Shown: in pieces, positions 19,759 through 28,739 of the stretch
Numbering within the stretch: the stretch's first letter is position 1
How the letters are laid out: each line of letters begins with the position of its first letter
NCBI RefSeq assembly: GCF_001598055.1
Contig: NZ_CP014845.1
Coordinates: forward strand, 2,232,001 to 2,296,000
DNA from: Cupriavidus nantongensis
GTDB taxonomy: Bacteria; Pseudomonadota; Gammaproteobacteria; Burkholderiales; Burkholderiaceae
Direction of reading: 5' to 3'
Length of the DNA: 64,000 nucleotides
Notes under the pieces: generated by a model
Told to the model about the DNA's origin: nothing
The model's input: the letters and a program-made list of their open reading frames with translations, nothing else
Databases searched by the model: none
Position numbers and translations under genes: made by a program

Positions 19759-21236
19759 GGGAGGGTCTCCGGTTGCGCCGTGGCCGGCGGCGTGTCCTTC
19801 ATCGCTTCATAGCGATGCCACAGGTGGATCGCGGCGTAGGCCCGCCACGGCGCCCATTGCGCGGTGCGTTCGTGCATGGCGCGCACGGTGCTGACGCCGA
19901 GCACCTTGCGCAGCGCATAGTCGGTGCCGGGAAAAGCATCGGGCCAGCCCAGCGCGCGCATGGCGACATACTGCGCGGTCCAGTCGCCGATGCCGTCGAT
20001 CTCGCGCAGCGCCGCCACCGCCTGCTCCGGCGCCGCATGCGGGTCGAGCGCCAGCGTGCCGTCGGCCACACGGCGCGACAGCGCCTGCAGCGTGCGGGTC
20101 TTGCCCGGCGACACGCCGGCCTCGCGCAGCGCAGCCTCGGGCAACGCCGCCAGCGCGGCCGCGCTCGGGAAGGTGTAGCGCAGGCCGTCCGGCGGCGCGC
20201 CGTCCAGCGCCTGCCCGGCGCGCTGTGCCAGCGCGGCCAGGATGCGCCGCGCCTGCACTACCGAAATCACCTGCCCGACCACCGCGCGCACCGCGATCTC
20301 GAAGCCATCGACGCAGCCCGGCAGGCGCACGCCCGGCATCGCCTCGGCCAGCTCGCCCAGGTGGCGGTCCACCACGTCGGGACGGCAGCCCAGGTCGCAC
20401 AGCCGGCGCACCTTGCCCAGCGCTTGCGGAATCACGCGCGCCAGCGACGCCGACAGCGTCACGCGCAGCACCAGCCGGCGCGGCACATGCTCGATGCTTA
20501 CCCAGCCGAGGTGGGAGGCGCCACTGGCTTCGACCCGCAACGTGCGCAGGTAGGCGCCGTCGCGGATGGCTTCGATGCCGTCGACCGCGCGCGTGGCGAG
20601 AAAGCGCAGCCATGCGTCCCAGGCAAAGGGCGGGCGGTAGCCCAGCTCGAACACCAGCCGGTCGGCCACGCCGTCGGCGGCACGCCGGCGCAGCGCCAGC
20701 GGCGTCAGGCCGTAGCGGGTCTTGAGCACATCGTTGAAGCGGCGCACGCTGCCGAAGCCCGCCGCCAGCGCCACGTCCGTCACCGGCAGCGCGGTGTCCG
20801 CCAGAAGCCGCTTGGCCAGCAGCAGCCGCTGGGTCTGCGCGTACTCCAGCACCGACACGCCGAACTGCGCGTCGAACAGCCGCCGCAGGTGGCGCTCGGT
20901 CACGCCGATGCGCGCCGCCAGCGCGGCCACGCTGCCGTCGGCCATGAAGCCTTCGTCGATCAGCATCGCGGCGGCCTGCGCCAGCCGGCCGGAAATATCG
21001 GCCAGGCCATGCCCCGGCGCCAGTTCCGGGCGGCAGCGCAGGCACGGGCGGAAGCCATGCTTCTCGGCCGCGGCGGCGCTTTCATAGAACGAGCAGTTCT
21101 CGCGCTTGGGGGTGCGTACCGCGCACACGGGGCGGCAATACACGCCGGTCGACGAGACCCCCACGTAGAAGCGCCCGTCGAAGCGGCGGTCGTGCGAGGC
21201 CACGGCCTTGTAGCAGGTATCGGGATCGAGGTTCAT
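19755..21236 (-). CDS. Ada N-domain / AraC HTH / AlkA fusion: DNA-3-methyladenine glycosylase and alkylation sensor
   Basis: A 493-residue fusion. The zinc-binding Ada domain is at 1-75, with Cys34, Cys38, Cys65 and Cys68; Cys34 in GVYCRPVC is the methylphosphotriester acceptor by analogy with Ada Cys38. An AraC helix-turn-helix (about 85-180) follows, then AlkA N-terminal and HhH-GPD domains, with IDGIGDWTAQYVAMRALG and FPGTDYALRK supplying the hairpin and catalytic Asp. It should excise 3-alkyl purines and sense phosphotriesters. With ogt it reconstitutes all Ada functions in two genes. It is divergent from the M16 peptidase gene. Confidence 0.94.
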   Translation of the reverse strand: MNLDPDTCYKAVASHDRRFDGRFYVGVSSTGVYCRPVCAVRTPKRENCSFYESAAAAEKHGFRPCLRCRPELAPGHGLADISGRLAQAAAMLIDEGFMADGSVAALAARIGVTERHLRRLFDAQFGVSVLEYAQTQRLLLAKRLLADTALPVTDVALAAGFGSVRRFNDVLKTRYGLTPLALRRRAADGVADRLVFELGYRPPFAWDAWLRFLATRAVDGIEAIRDGAYLRTLRVEASGASHLGWVSIEHVPRRLVLRVTLSASLARVIPQALGKVRRLCDLGCRPDVVDRHLGELAEAMPGVRLPGCVDGFEIAVRAVVGQVISVVQARRILAALAQRAGQALDGAPPDGLRYTFPSAAALAALPEAALREAGVSPGKTRTLQALSRRVADGTLALDPHAAPEQAVAALREIDGIGDWTAQYVAMRALGWPDAFPGTDYALRKVLGVSTVRAMHERTAQWAPWRAYAAIHLWHRYEAMKDTPPATAQPETLP

Positions 21237-21355
21237 GACGGCATGCTACCGCCAGATGCCGGCGCGCATCCGCTGGTTTCGGACATTTCCCTCTGGCGCG
21301 CGGGGATCGGTTGGGGCACAGTTGCCCTGCCCTTGTCTTTCCCATCGGAGACCCC

Positions 21356-24229
21356 ATGCGCCGCACCGCCCTGCACCTGTCACTGCTTGCCACGCTGGCC
21401 TGCCCGCCGGCGCTGGCGCAGCCTTCGACGGCGCCCGTGCAGGCGGTGAAGGCAGTACAGGTGGCGTCGGTCGAAGGCATTACCGAACACCGCCTGCCCA
21501 ACGGCCTGCGCATCGTGCTGGCACCCGATGCCGCCAAGCCCACCACCACCGTCAACATCACCTACCTGGTCGGCAGCCGCCACGAGAACTACGGCGAGAC
21601 CGGCATGGCGCATTTGCTCGAACACCTGCTGTTCAAGGGCACGCCGTCGCTGCCGGGCAAGACCATCCCGGGCGAGTTCGCGCGGCGCGGCATGAGCGTC
21701 AACGGCACCACCGCGCAGGACCGTACCAACTACTTCGAAACCTTCACCGCCAGCGACGACAACCTCGACTGGGCGCTGCGCATGGAGGCCGACCGCATGG
21801 TCAACAGCGTGATCGCGCGCGCCGACCTCGACAGCGAGATGACAGTGGTGCGCAACGAGATGGAGATGGGCGAGAACAGCCCCGGGCGCATGCTGATGCA
21901 GCAGACCATGGCCGCCGCCTATCGCTGGCACAACTACGGCAAGGCCCCGATCGGCGCGCGCAGCGACGTGGAGAACGTCAGCCTCGACAATCTGCGCGCG
22001 TTCTACCGCCGCTATTACCAGCCCGACAACGCGGTGCTGGTGGTGGCGGGCAAGTTCGATCCCGCCGCCACGCTGGCCCGCATCGAGCGCTATTTCGGGC
22101 CGATTCCGCGCCCGCAGCGCGTGCTGCCCCCGGAACCCACCATCGAGCCCGCGCAGGAAGGCGCGCGCGAACTGGTAGTGATGCGCCCGGGCGACACGCG
22201 CCTGGTGGCCGCGCAATACCATGTCAGCCCCGGCGCGCACCCCGACACCACCGCGCTGTCGCTGCTGACCATCATCCTGGGCGACACCCCCGGCGGCCGG
22301 CTGTACAAGGCGCTGGTGGAGCGCGGCCAGGCTACGTCGATCGGCAGCGCGTTCTATGCGATGAAGGACCCCGGCGCGCTGCTGTTCATGGCGCAGGCGT
22401 CGAAAGACCAGCCGCTCGCGGCCGCGCGCGCGGGCCTGATCACGCAGATCGAGGGCTTTGCCGAAGCGCCCGTGACCGAGGCCGAGCTGGAGCGCGCGCG
22501 CGTGCGCATGCGCAACGCCTACGAGCATTACATGAACGATCCCGGCGCGCTCGGGATTGCGCTGTCCGAGGCCATCGCCAAGGGCGACTGGCGCCTGTTC
22601 TTCCTGGCACGCGACCGCATCGAGACCACCACGCTGGCCGACGTGCAGCGCGTGGCGCTGAACTACTTCCAGGCCTCGAACCGCACCCTGGGCGTGTTCC
22701 TGCCGGCCGAGCAACCGCAGCGCGCGCAGGTGCCGGCGGTGCCCGACATCGCGGCCATGGTCAAGGGCTACCAGGGCCGGCCGGCGCTGGCCACGGTGGC
22801 GGCATTCGATCCCAGCCCCGCCAACATCGAAGCCCATACCACGCGCCAGACCCTCCCCAACGGCATGCAGCTGGCGCTGCTGCCCAAGCCCGCGCGGGGG
22901 GAAGTGGTGCACGGGGTGCTGGTGCTGCGCATGGGCGACGCGCAGAGCCTGCAGGGGCTGACCACGGTGGGCGCGCTGACCGCCGCGATGCTGCGCCGCG
23001 GCAGCGCCGGCATGGACCGCCAGCAGATTGCCGACCGCATCGAGGCGCTGCGCGCGCGCGTCGGCATCGCGGGCGGCCCGGAGCAGGTGACGGTCAGCTT
23101 CGAGACCCGCCGCGCGCACCTGCCGGAGCTGCTGGCGCTGTTGCGCGACCTGCTGCGCGCGCCGACCTTTCCCGAGGCCGAGTTCGAGACCCTGCGCCAG
23201 ACCAGCATCGCCGAGCTCGAAAGCGTGCAGCGCGAACCCGGCGTGCTGGCATCCAATGCGCTGGGCCGGCACGGCGACCCCTACCCCGCCGGCGACCCGC
23301 GCCATGCGCGCACCATCGCCGAGAATGTTGCCGACCTGCGCGCGGCCACGCTGGCGCAGGTGCGCGACTTCCATGCCCGCTTCTACGGCGCGGCGCATGC
23401 GCAACTGAGCCTGGTCGGCGATTTCGATGGCGCGACTGCCGCGGCGCAGGCGGCGGCATTGTTTGGCGACTGGACCGCGCCGCAGCCGTATGCGCGCGTC
23501 GACCGTCCGTTCGTGCCGATCCCGCCCGCCGAGTTCACGCTGTCCACGCCCGGCAAGGCCAACGCCGTGTACCTGGCCACCGCGCCGATCGACCTGACCA
23601 ACGATGCGCCCGACTATGCGCTGATGATGATTGCCAACCGCGTGCTGGGCGGCGCCAGCCTGCGCAGCCGGCTGGCGGACCGGCTGCGCCAGCGCGAAGG
23701 CATGAGCTATGGCGCCAGCAGCTGGGTGCAGGTGGGCGCGCTCGACCGCGCCGGCCGCTTCGGCGTGCGCGCGCAATATGCGCCGCAGAGCCTGGCGCGG
23801 GTGCAGCGCGCCGTCAGCGAGGAACTGGAGCGGCTGGTGCGCGACGGCATTACCGCGCAGGAACTGGCCGAGGCCGTCAGCGGCCTGCTGCAGCAGGGCA
23901 TGGTCAGCCGCAGCAACGACGCCGCGCTGGCCGGCGCGCTGGCCAGCCAACTCTACCTGGGCCGCACCATGGCCTTTACCGCGGAACTGGAACAACGCCT
24001 GCGCGACGCCACCCCTGACGCCGTCAACGCCGCCATCCGCCGCTACATGCAGCCGGGCACGCTGTCGCGCGCCTATGCCGGCGATTTTGCCGGCAACTTC
24101 GCCGGCGCGGCGGCGCAGGGAGGCGCAAGCGGCCAGGCAGCGGGCACGCCCGCCGACGGCGCCAACGAAACCAGCAACGAAGGAGGCCGCAACGACGCAG
24201 CCGGCGGCAGGCCACCCCCGCGCCTCTGA
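21356..24229 (+). CDS. M16-family zinc metallopeptidase (pitrilysin/processing-peptidase-like)
   Basis: A 957-residue periplasmic peptidase. A signal peptide ends at about residue 21 (ALA-QP). The inverted zinc motif HLLEH is at 86-90 (His86, Glu89, His90) in GMAHLLEHLLFKGT. A second M16 repeat (about 495-940) lacks the HxxEH and should be structural, as in pitrilysin and other two-repeat members. The C-terminus (about 920-957) is a low-complexity Gly/Ala/Asn tail. ATG 21356 follows ATCGGAGACCCC. An earlier ATG at 21311 would bury the signal peptide. Confidence 0.93.
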   Translation: MRRTALHLSLLATLACPPALAQPSTAPVQAVKAVQVASVEGITEHRLPNGLRIVLAPDAAKPTTTVNITYLVGSRHENYGETGMAHLLEHLLFKGTPSLPGKTIPGEFARRGMSVNGTTAQDRTNYFETFTASDDNLDWALRMEADRMVNSVIARADLDSEMTVVRNEMEMGENSPGRMLMQQTMAAAYRWHNYGKAPIGARSDVENVSLDNLRAFYRRYYQPDNAVLVVAGKFDPAATLARIERYFGPIPRPQRVLPPEPTIEPAQEGARELVVMRPGDTRLVAAQYHVSPGAHPDTTALSLLTIILGDTPGGRLYKALVERGQATSIGSAFYAMKDPGALLFMAQASKDQPLAAARAGLITQIEGFAEAPVTEAELERARVRMRNAYEHYMNDPGALGIALSEAIAKGDWRLFFLARDRIETTTLADVQRVALNYFQASNRTLGVFLPAEQPQRAQVPAVPDIAAMVKGYQGRPALATVAAFDPSPANIEAHTTRQTLPNGMQLALLPKPARGEVVHGVLVLRMGDAQSLQGLTTVGALTAAMLRRGSAGMDRQQIADRIEALRARVGIAGGPEQVTVSFETRRAHLPELLALLRDLLRAPTFPEAEFETLRQTSIAELESVQREPGVLASNALGRHGDPYPAGDPRHARTIAENVADLRAATLAQVRDFHARFYGAAHAQLSLVGDFDGATAAAQAAALFGDWTAPQPYARVDRPFVPIPPAEFTLSTPGKANAVYLATAPIDLTNDAPDYALMMIANRVLGGASLRSRLADRLRQREGMSYGASSWVQVGALDRAGRFGVRAQYAPQSLARVQRAVSEELERLVRDGITAQELAEAVSGLLQQGMVSRSNDAALAGALASQLYLGRTMAFTAELEQRLRDATPDAVNAAIRRYMQPGTLSRAYAGDFAGNFAGAAAQGGASGQAAGTPADGANETSNEGGRNDAAGGRPPPRL

Positions 24230-24327
24230 CATGTGCCTGACATCGATCGGCAACCATACTCCCCGCGCGGTGGCGCCATGCGCGAGCGCGGTCAGCGCGG
24301 GCGCCAGGCCCTTGCCCCGACCCCGGG

Positions 24328-24353
24328 TTGACTGTATATTCGTACAGTATAAG
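24328..24353 (+). promoter_or_regulatory. LexA (SOS) box overlapping the promoter of the 124-residue unknown gene
   Basis: CTGTATATTCGTACAG (24332-24347) matches the SOS box CTGT-N8-ACAG exactly, with the A-before and T-after also as in E. coli boxes. A TTGACT hexamer (24328-24333) overlaps its left arm and TATAAG (24348-24353) follows. The start codon is 24 bp further on. LexA binding is inferred from the match. Confidence 0.8.
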
Positions 24354-24371
24354 TCGATACAAGAGGTGTGG

Positions 24372-24746
24372 ATGTCAATCGTGCGAGCTGGCAGCAAGGC
24401 AGAAGCGCTCAGGCTTCTGGCCTCGGAAGGCGTGCTGGCGCTTGAGCTGGACTACGAGACCGGATGGCAGGACGCCGTCGAACTCGGCAGGCTCGGAGAA
24501 AAGCGCGGTATCAAGGTGCAATATCGCGGACAAGAAAGCATCGCCGTCCGTTCCCGCGAAGCCCTGATCGAAGGGCTGGCCAAACCCAAGGCCACATTCC
24601 GTCAACGCAATCTCTATTGCCAGTTCGATCTCGGCACGCTGGCGGACCATGAACTGCTCGACCTCGAAGCCAAGGCCACGCGGCTCGGGGACTATATTCT
24701 CGCCGGCCACCTGCTGCGCGAGGTCGATGGCGTGTGGCCGCAGTAA
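24372..24746 (+). CDS. Unknown protein under predicted SOS control
   Basis: A 124-residue soluble protein not matched to any family I know. It starts MSIVRAGSKAEALRLLASEG, has a mixed alpha/beta look with a central RGIKVQYRGQESIAVRSREAL, and ends in two acidic helices. It has no signal peptide or membrane segment. An AGAGGTG site 5 bp before ATG 24372 supports the start. Codon use is less extreme in GC than the neighbours. The LexA box directly upstream implies induction by DNA damage, but the activity cannot be read from sequence. Confidence 0.75.
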   Translation: MSIVRAGSKAEALRLLASEGVLALELDYETGWQDAVELGRLGEKRGIKVQYRGQESIAVRSREALIEGLAKPKATFRQRNLYCQFDLGTLADHELLDLEAKATRLGDYILAGHLLREVDGVWPQ

Positions 24747-24795
24747 GCGGCTTGAGCGACCGTAGCGTCCCAAGCGCGCCTGCGTTCACCAGAAA

Positions 24796-24826
24796 ATAAA
24801 GAAGCCGCCCTGCAGGCGGCTTCCGT
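24796..24826 (-). terminator. Rho-independent terminator of the acyl-CoA dehydrogenase / unknown-gene pair
   Basis: GAAGCCGCC / GGCGGCTTC is a perfect 9-bp stem with a short loop. On the minus strand it is followed by a T-rich stretch (CTTTATTTTCT). Confidence 0.75.
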
Positions 24827-24866
24827 TACGTTGTGCCGGTCACGCCGGCTACGCCAGGCACGCGGA

Positions 24867-25439
24867 TCAATGCCAGACCCGCGTCGCGTTGGCCCAGCGC
24901 GCCGCGCATGACTGCGCCACCGGCGCGTCGATGATGTCGTTGGCGGCATCGTCGGCCGGTGCCGTCGCGGCGGCCTCCAGCGCGGTGCGCCACAGCACTG
25001 CCGACACCAGCGTCTTGCACTGGCGGCGCTCGCCATGCGCCAGCGCCAGCAGCCGCTCGTAGCCGTCGATCACGATCAGGCGGTCGCCATGGCGCGGCTG
25101 CAGCGTAAGCGTGAACAGGTGGTCGCACTCGCACTGCATGCGGCCGCCGCTGACCGCCACCACGATCGCGCCGGGCAAGGCGATGCCGCTGCCCTGCACC
25201 TCGGCGCGCAGCCGCGCCAGGTGCGCCTGCACGCGCGGATCCGAGGCGGCGCCAACGCTGGCCGCCAGCTGTGCCGGCAGCGCGCAGAGCGCCATCAGCT
25301 CGGCCGGCGACACCGCCAGCGTGTATGCCTGCAGCGTGGGGCGATAAGTCGCCACCACCGCGCGCAGCCGGTGCGGCGCGCCGTCATCCTGTCCTGCCTG
25401 CGGCGCACCGTCGCGCCCGCGATACTGCATCGTGTCCAT
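24867..25439 (-). CDS. Unknown protein with a DGQHR-like motif
   Basis: A 190-residue protein with no firm family match. The centre reads LPGAIVVAVSGGRM and then RLIVIDGYERLLALAHGE. This resembles the DGQHR proteins (DndB-like), where an IDGQHR motif is preceded by an FPxxIVV strand, but the key QH is replaced by YE here. Starting at ATG 25439 gives a GGCAGGAG site at the right distance. It lies 30 bp after the acyl-CoA dehydrogenase stop on the same strand. The resemblance is weak and no DNA phosphorothioation genes are nearby. Confidence 0.6.
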   Translation of the reverse strand: MDTMQYRGRDGAPQAGQDDGAPHRLRAVVATYRPTLQAYTLAVSPAELMALCALPAQLAASVGAASDPRVQAHLARLRAEVQGSGIALPGAIVVAVSGGRMQCECDHLFTLTLQPRHGDRLIVIDGYERLLALAHGERRQCKTLVSAVLWRTALEAAATAPADDAANDIIDAPVAQSCAARWANATRVWH

Positions 25440-25469
25440 GTCGACTCCTGCCACGCGGGCCGTTGGGGG

Positions 25470-26627
25470 TCAGTCGCGCAGCAGGTGCTTGGCGATGATC
25501 ATCTGCTGGATCTGCGTGGTGCCTTCGTACAGGCGCAGCAGACGCACATCGCGGTAGAAGCGTTCGGCCTTGTATTCGGCGATATAGCCGGCGCCGCCGT
25601 GGATCTGCACCGCGCGGTCGGCGACGCGGCCCACCATCTCGGTACAGAACATCTTGGTGCACGAGGCCAGCATGCTGACTTCCGGATCGCTCTTGCCGGC
25701 GGGCTTGGCATCGTAGCGCTGGGCGCAGTCGCGCACCATCGACAGGCCCGCGTAGAGCTCGGCCTGGCTGTCGGCCAGCATCGCCTGGATCAGCTGGAAG
25801 TCGCCGATCGGGCGGCCGAACTGCTTGCGCTCCTTGGCATACGCCACGGCGTCGGTGATCAACCGGTGCGCCATGCCGCAAGCCAGCGCCGACAGGTGCA
25901 GGCGGCCGCGGTCGAGCACCTTCATGGCGGTCTTGAAGCCCACGCCCGGCACGCCGCCGATGATGTTGGCGGCGGGCACGCGCACGTTCTCGAGCACCAC
26001 GTCGCAGGTCTTGGTGCCGCGCTGGCCCATCTTCTTGTCCGGCTTGCCCAGCGAGATGCCCGGGGTGTCGGCCGGCACGATGAACGACGAAATGCCGCCG
26101 GCGCCCGGGCCGCCGGTGCGCGCCATCAGCGTAAAGGCGCCCGCGCGCGGCGCGTTGGTAATGAAGCGCTTGGTGCCGTTGATGACGTAGTGGTCGCCGT
26201 CCAGTTCCGCCTTGGTCTGCAGCGAGGCCGCGTCGGAGCCGGCGTTGGGCTCGGTCAGCGCGAACGAGATGATCATCTCGCCGCTGGCGATGCGCGGCAG
26301 GTACTGCTGCTTCTGTTCCTCGGTGCCATCCATCAGGATGCCCTGCGAGCCGATGCCGACGTTGGTGCCGAAGACCGAGCGGAAGGCGAAAGCGGTGTGG
26401 CCGAGGTCGTACACCACATCGCATTCCTGCGACATCGACAGGCCGATGCCGCCGTAGTTCTCGGGGATGGAGATGCCGAACAGCCCCATCTCCTTCATGT
26501 CGGCGACGATCTCGGCCGGCACGTCGTCGGTTTCCTCCAGCGTGTCTTCGGCCGGCTTCAGGCGTTCGTCGATGAAGCGCTGCACCGAGGCGCGCAGCAG
26601 GGCAAAGGATTCTTGGTCTAGGGCCAT
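25470..26627 (-). CDS. Acyl-CoA dehydrogenase
   Basis: A 385-residue flavoenzyme oxidising acyl-CoA to 2-enoyl-CoA. IISFALTEPNAGSDAASLQT and GNGG-like IHGGAGYIAEYKAERFYRDVRL are the two family signatures; the catalytic base Glu lies in the latter region in short-chain members. TTQIQQMIIAKHLLRD is the standard C-terminus. ATG 26627 is preceded by CCGGAGAATCACC. An upstream frame extension is not supported. A small unknown gene follows 30 bp downstream in the same direction. Confidence 0.93.
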   Translation of the reverse strand: MALDQESFALLRASVQRFIDERLKPAEDTLEETDDVPAEIVADMKEMGLFGISIPENYGGIGLSMSQECDVVYDLGHTAFAFRSVFGTNVGIGSQGILMDGTEEQKQQYLPRIASGEMIISFALTEPNAGSDAASLQTKAELDGDHYVINGTKRFITNAPRAGAFTLMARTGGPGAGGISSFIVPADTPGISLGKPDKKMGQRGTKTCDVVLENVRVPAANIIGGVPGVGFKTAMKVLDRGRLHLSALACGMAHRLITDAVAYAKERKQFGRPIGDFQLIQAMLADSQAELYAGLSMVRDCAQRYDAKPAGKSDPEVSMLASCTKMFCTEMVGRVADRAVQIHGGAGYIAEYKAERFYRDVRLLRLYEGTTQIQQMIIAKHLLRD

Positions 26628-26756
26628 GGTGATTCTCCGGGTCAAGCCAGTACGGCAGTGTGGCCGCCTATGGTACGCCGGTGGCGCGATTTGACAATCC
26701 ATTGGATCTTGGACAGAAGCGTCAACATAATTTGACAATCGGCCGCCCCGGCCCTC

Positions 26757-28538
26757 TCAGCTGACGGACAGCAAGCCGGCCATGCCGATGGCCAGCGCAG
26801 CCAGCGCATCGCCCGCAATCAACCCTCCGCCCAGCAGCGACGCGGTGTTCATGTCGCGCGGCAAGCCTTGCCGGCGCGTCCCGGCGGCACCGAGCGCGGC
26901 TCCCGCGCTGGCCAGCACGCCGCCGGCGGCCATCCATGCCGCCGCCGCCAGGTTGACGAAACCGCCGAACGACGACGCATAGGGCGAAGGCAGGATCACC
27001 GCATCCAGCACGAAATCCGCGGCCTGTCCGCGCCGTCCGGAACGCGCAAAGCGCTGCCAGGCAGGATGGCCCAGGATCGCGCGGCGCAACAGCGCCGTGA
27101 CCAGCCCGAGCGCCAGCCCCGACGCGACTGCCACGTATTGGGCGGCGCGATCCTGCGACAGGCCATGGAGCACGCCCACGATCTTGTAGGTCATGGCCGA
27201 GGTCCAGCGCGCCGGCTGCTGGTCGGCCGGCAGGCTGGTCTGGTCCAGCGCCAGCACCGGATAGGCCTGCAGGAACAGCCGCGCCATCGCCACCGCGACC
27301 AGGGCGCCGACCACGATGCCCGCCACCTGGTAGCCGAATTGCACCATGCGGTCGCTGCCCAGGCGCCAGCCGGTGGAGCGGTCCTGCTGCATGTCGCTGG
27401 CTTCGGCGGTGGCCACCAGCAGCACCGTGGCCGCGATCAGCCCGACCTGCGGCGCGCGCAGGCCGGCGGCCGCCATCAGGATCACCGACAGCACGAACGC
27501 CGATGAGATCGGGTTCTGGTCGACCATGCCGACCGAGATGCCGTTGACCAGCGCGAACACCAGCACCAGCAGCACGGCAATCAGCTGGAAGACCAGCGGC
27601 TGTCCGAACCACACCACGCCCGCCGCCACCGTGGCCGCGCCCCACAGCAGCGCCCAGGCCGCGACCCAGCCCATGCCCGGCCCGCGCCGCGGTGCGCCCG
27701 GCTGCGGCTGGGGCCCAGCCCGCCAGCGCCGGCATGCCTGCACCAGCAGCTGCGCCAGGTCGACCACGGCCGCGCCCATGATCATGCCCAGCGCCACCAG
27801 GAAGGTGGCCTTGCGGTACGGCTCGCCCGGCGCCAGCCAGCCGGCGTCGACAAACCACGGCGTCATGGCCCAGCCGGCCAGCCCGCCTACCAGCGCGGCA
27901 ACGCCCACGCGCGCGCCGACGATCATGCCAGCGCCGAAGGTGGCCGCGGACAGGTCCAGCGCGGCCAGCCACGGCACGCGCCCGGCCCCCAGCCCGCTCG
28001 CCAGCCCCAGCGCCATGCCGCCGCCGAGCCGCGCCACCGAGCGCCGCAGCAGCGCCGCATCGGTCAGCGCGCGCAGGATGTTGGCCACCGCCAGCCCCGA
28101 CGGAAACGTCAGCTGCATGCGGTCCACCAGCAACGGCGTGTACAGCATGCCCACGCCCACCCCGAACATGCCGATGCACAGCAGGTACAGCACCAGTTGC
28201 CACAGCGGCGGCTGCGCCATGCCGAGCCACGCCATCGCCTGCAGCACCACCGCCATGCCGCCCATGCCCGCCACCGACGCCGCCGCGGTCTGGATGTAGT
28301 TGGCGCCGTGGCGGCCGGACGCGCCATAGCCGGCCGTCACCACCGAGCCCAGGATGCCCGCCAGCACCTGCCCGCCGACAAAGAAGCTCAGCGAGAAATT
28401 CATGTATGCGGCGGCGACACCACCCAACGGCCCCAGCACCAGCATGCCGGCCGCGCCCAGCATCAGGTGGTATTGCCAGCTGCCGGGCGCTGGCAGCCAG
28501 GCCACGCGCGGCGCGGCATCGGAGGGCAGGACGGGCAT
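26757..28538 (-). CDS. OPT-family oligopeptide/metal-chelate transporter
   Basis: A 593-residue membrane protein with about 14 hydrophobic segments. It opens with GAAGMLVLGPLGGVAAAYMNFSLSFFVGGQVLAGILGS and shows LTFPSGLAVANILRALTD, the NPF/FPSG-type signature of the OPT/YSL superfamily. Bacterial members carry peptides or iron chelates. It is divergent from the flavin hydroxylase gene, 201 bp between starts. Confidence 0.9.
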   Translation of the reverse strand: MPVLPSDAAPRVAWLPAPGSWQYHLMLGAAGMLVLGPLGGVAAAYMNFSLSFFVGGQVLAGILGSVVTAGYGASGRHGANYIQTAAASVAGMGGMAVVLQAMAWLGMAQPPLWQLVLYLLCIGMFGVGVGMLYTPLLVDRMQLTFPSGLAVANILRALTDAALLRRSVARLGGGMALGLASGLGAGRVPWLAALDLSAATFGAGMIVGARVGVAALVGGLAGWAMTPWFVDAGWLAPGEPYRKATFLVALGMIMGAAVVDLAQLLVQACRRWRAGPQPQPGAPRRGPGMGWVAAWALLWGAATVAAGVVWFGQPLVFQLIAVLLVLVFALVNGISVGMVDQNPISSAFVLSVILMAAAGLRAPQVGLIAATVLLVATAEASDMQQDRSTGWRLGSDRMVQFGYQVAGIVVGALVAVAMARLFLQAYPVLALDQTSLPADQQPARWTSAMTYKIVGVLHGLSQDRAAQYVAVASGLALGLVTALLRRAILGHPAWQRFARSGRRGQAADFVLDAVILPSPYASSFGGFVNLAAAAWMAAGGVLASAGAALGAAGTRRQGLPRDMNTASLLGGGLIAGDALAALAIGMAGLLSVS

Positions 28539-28662
28539 GGCGCGGTGCCTTCAGCGGAACAGTGTGCCTGTTGCGAAGCATAGGCGAAGCACAAACGCCC
28601 AAGCGGGCCGCGGCGGTTGCGGCGGGTTTGCGCTACCGCAGTGCCGGTCCCGGCCGGAGGGG

Positions 28663-28706
28663 TTTACACTAGTTTCGTACGCAACTATATAGCCGATATA
28701 GTTGCG
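28663..28706 (+). promoter_or_regulatory. Promoter with a perfect palindromic operator (probable MarR site)
   Basis: TTTACA (28663-28668), 17 bp, TATATA (28686-28691) is a near-ideal sigma-70 promoter. A perfect 11-bp inverted repeat with a 5-bp centre, from CGCAACTATAT (28680-28690) to its mirror (28696-28706), covers the -10 box. The hydroxylase operon it drives ends in a MarR gene, so autorepression is the simplest reading. Confidence 0.75.
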
Positions 28707-28739
28707 CCCACAACCACCCTGCACAGACCATCGCCCGTC

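Noticed and set aside
21380..24397. 1005-residue minus-strand frame opposite the M16 peptidase gene
   Set aside because: Shadow frame; composition is unlike a protein and the plus-strand gene has all M16 motifs.
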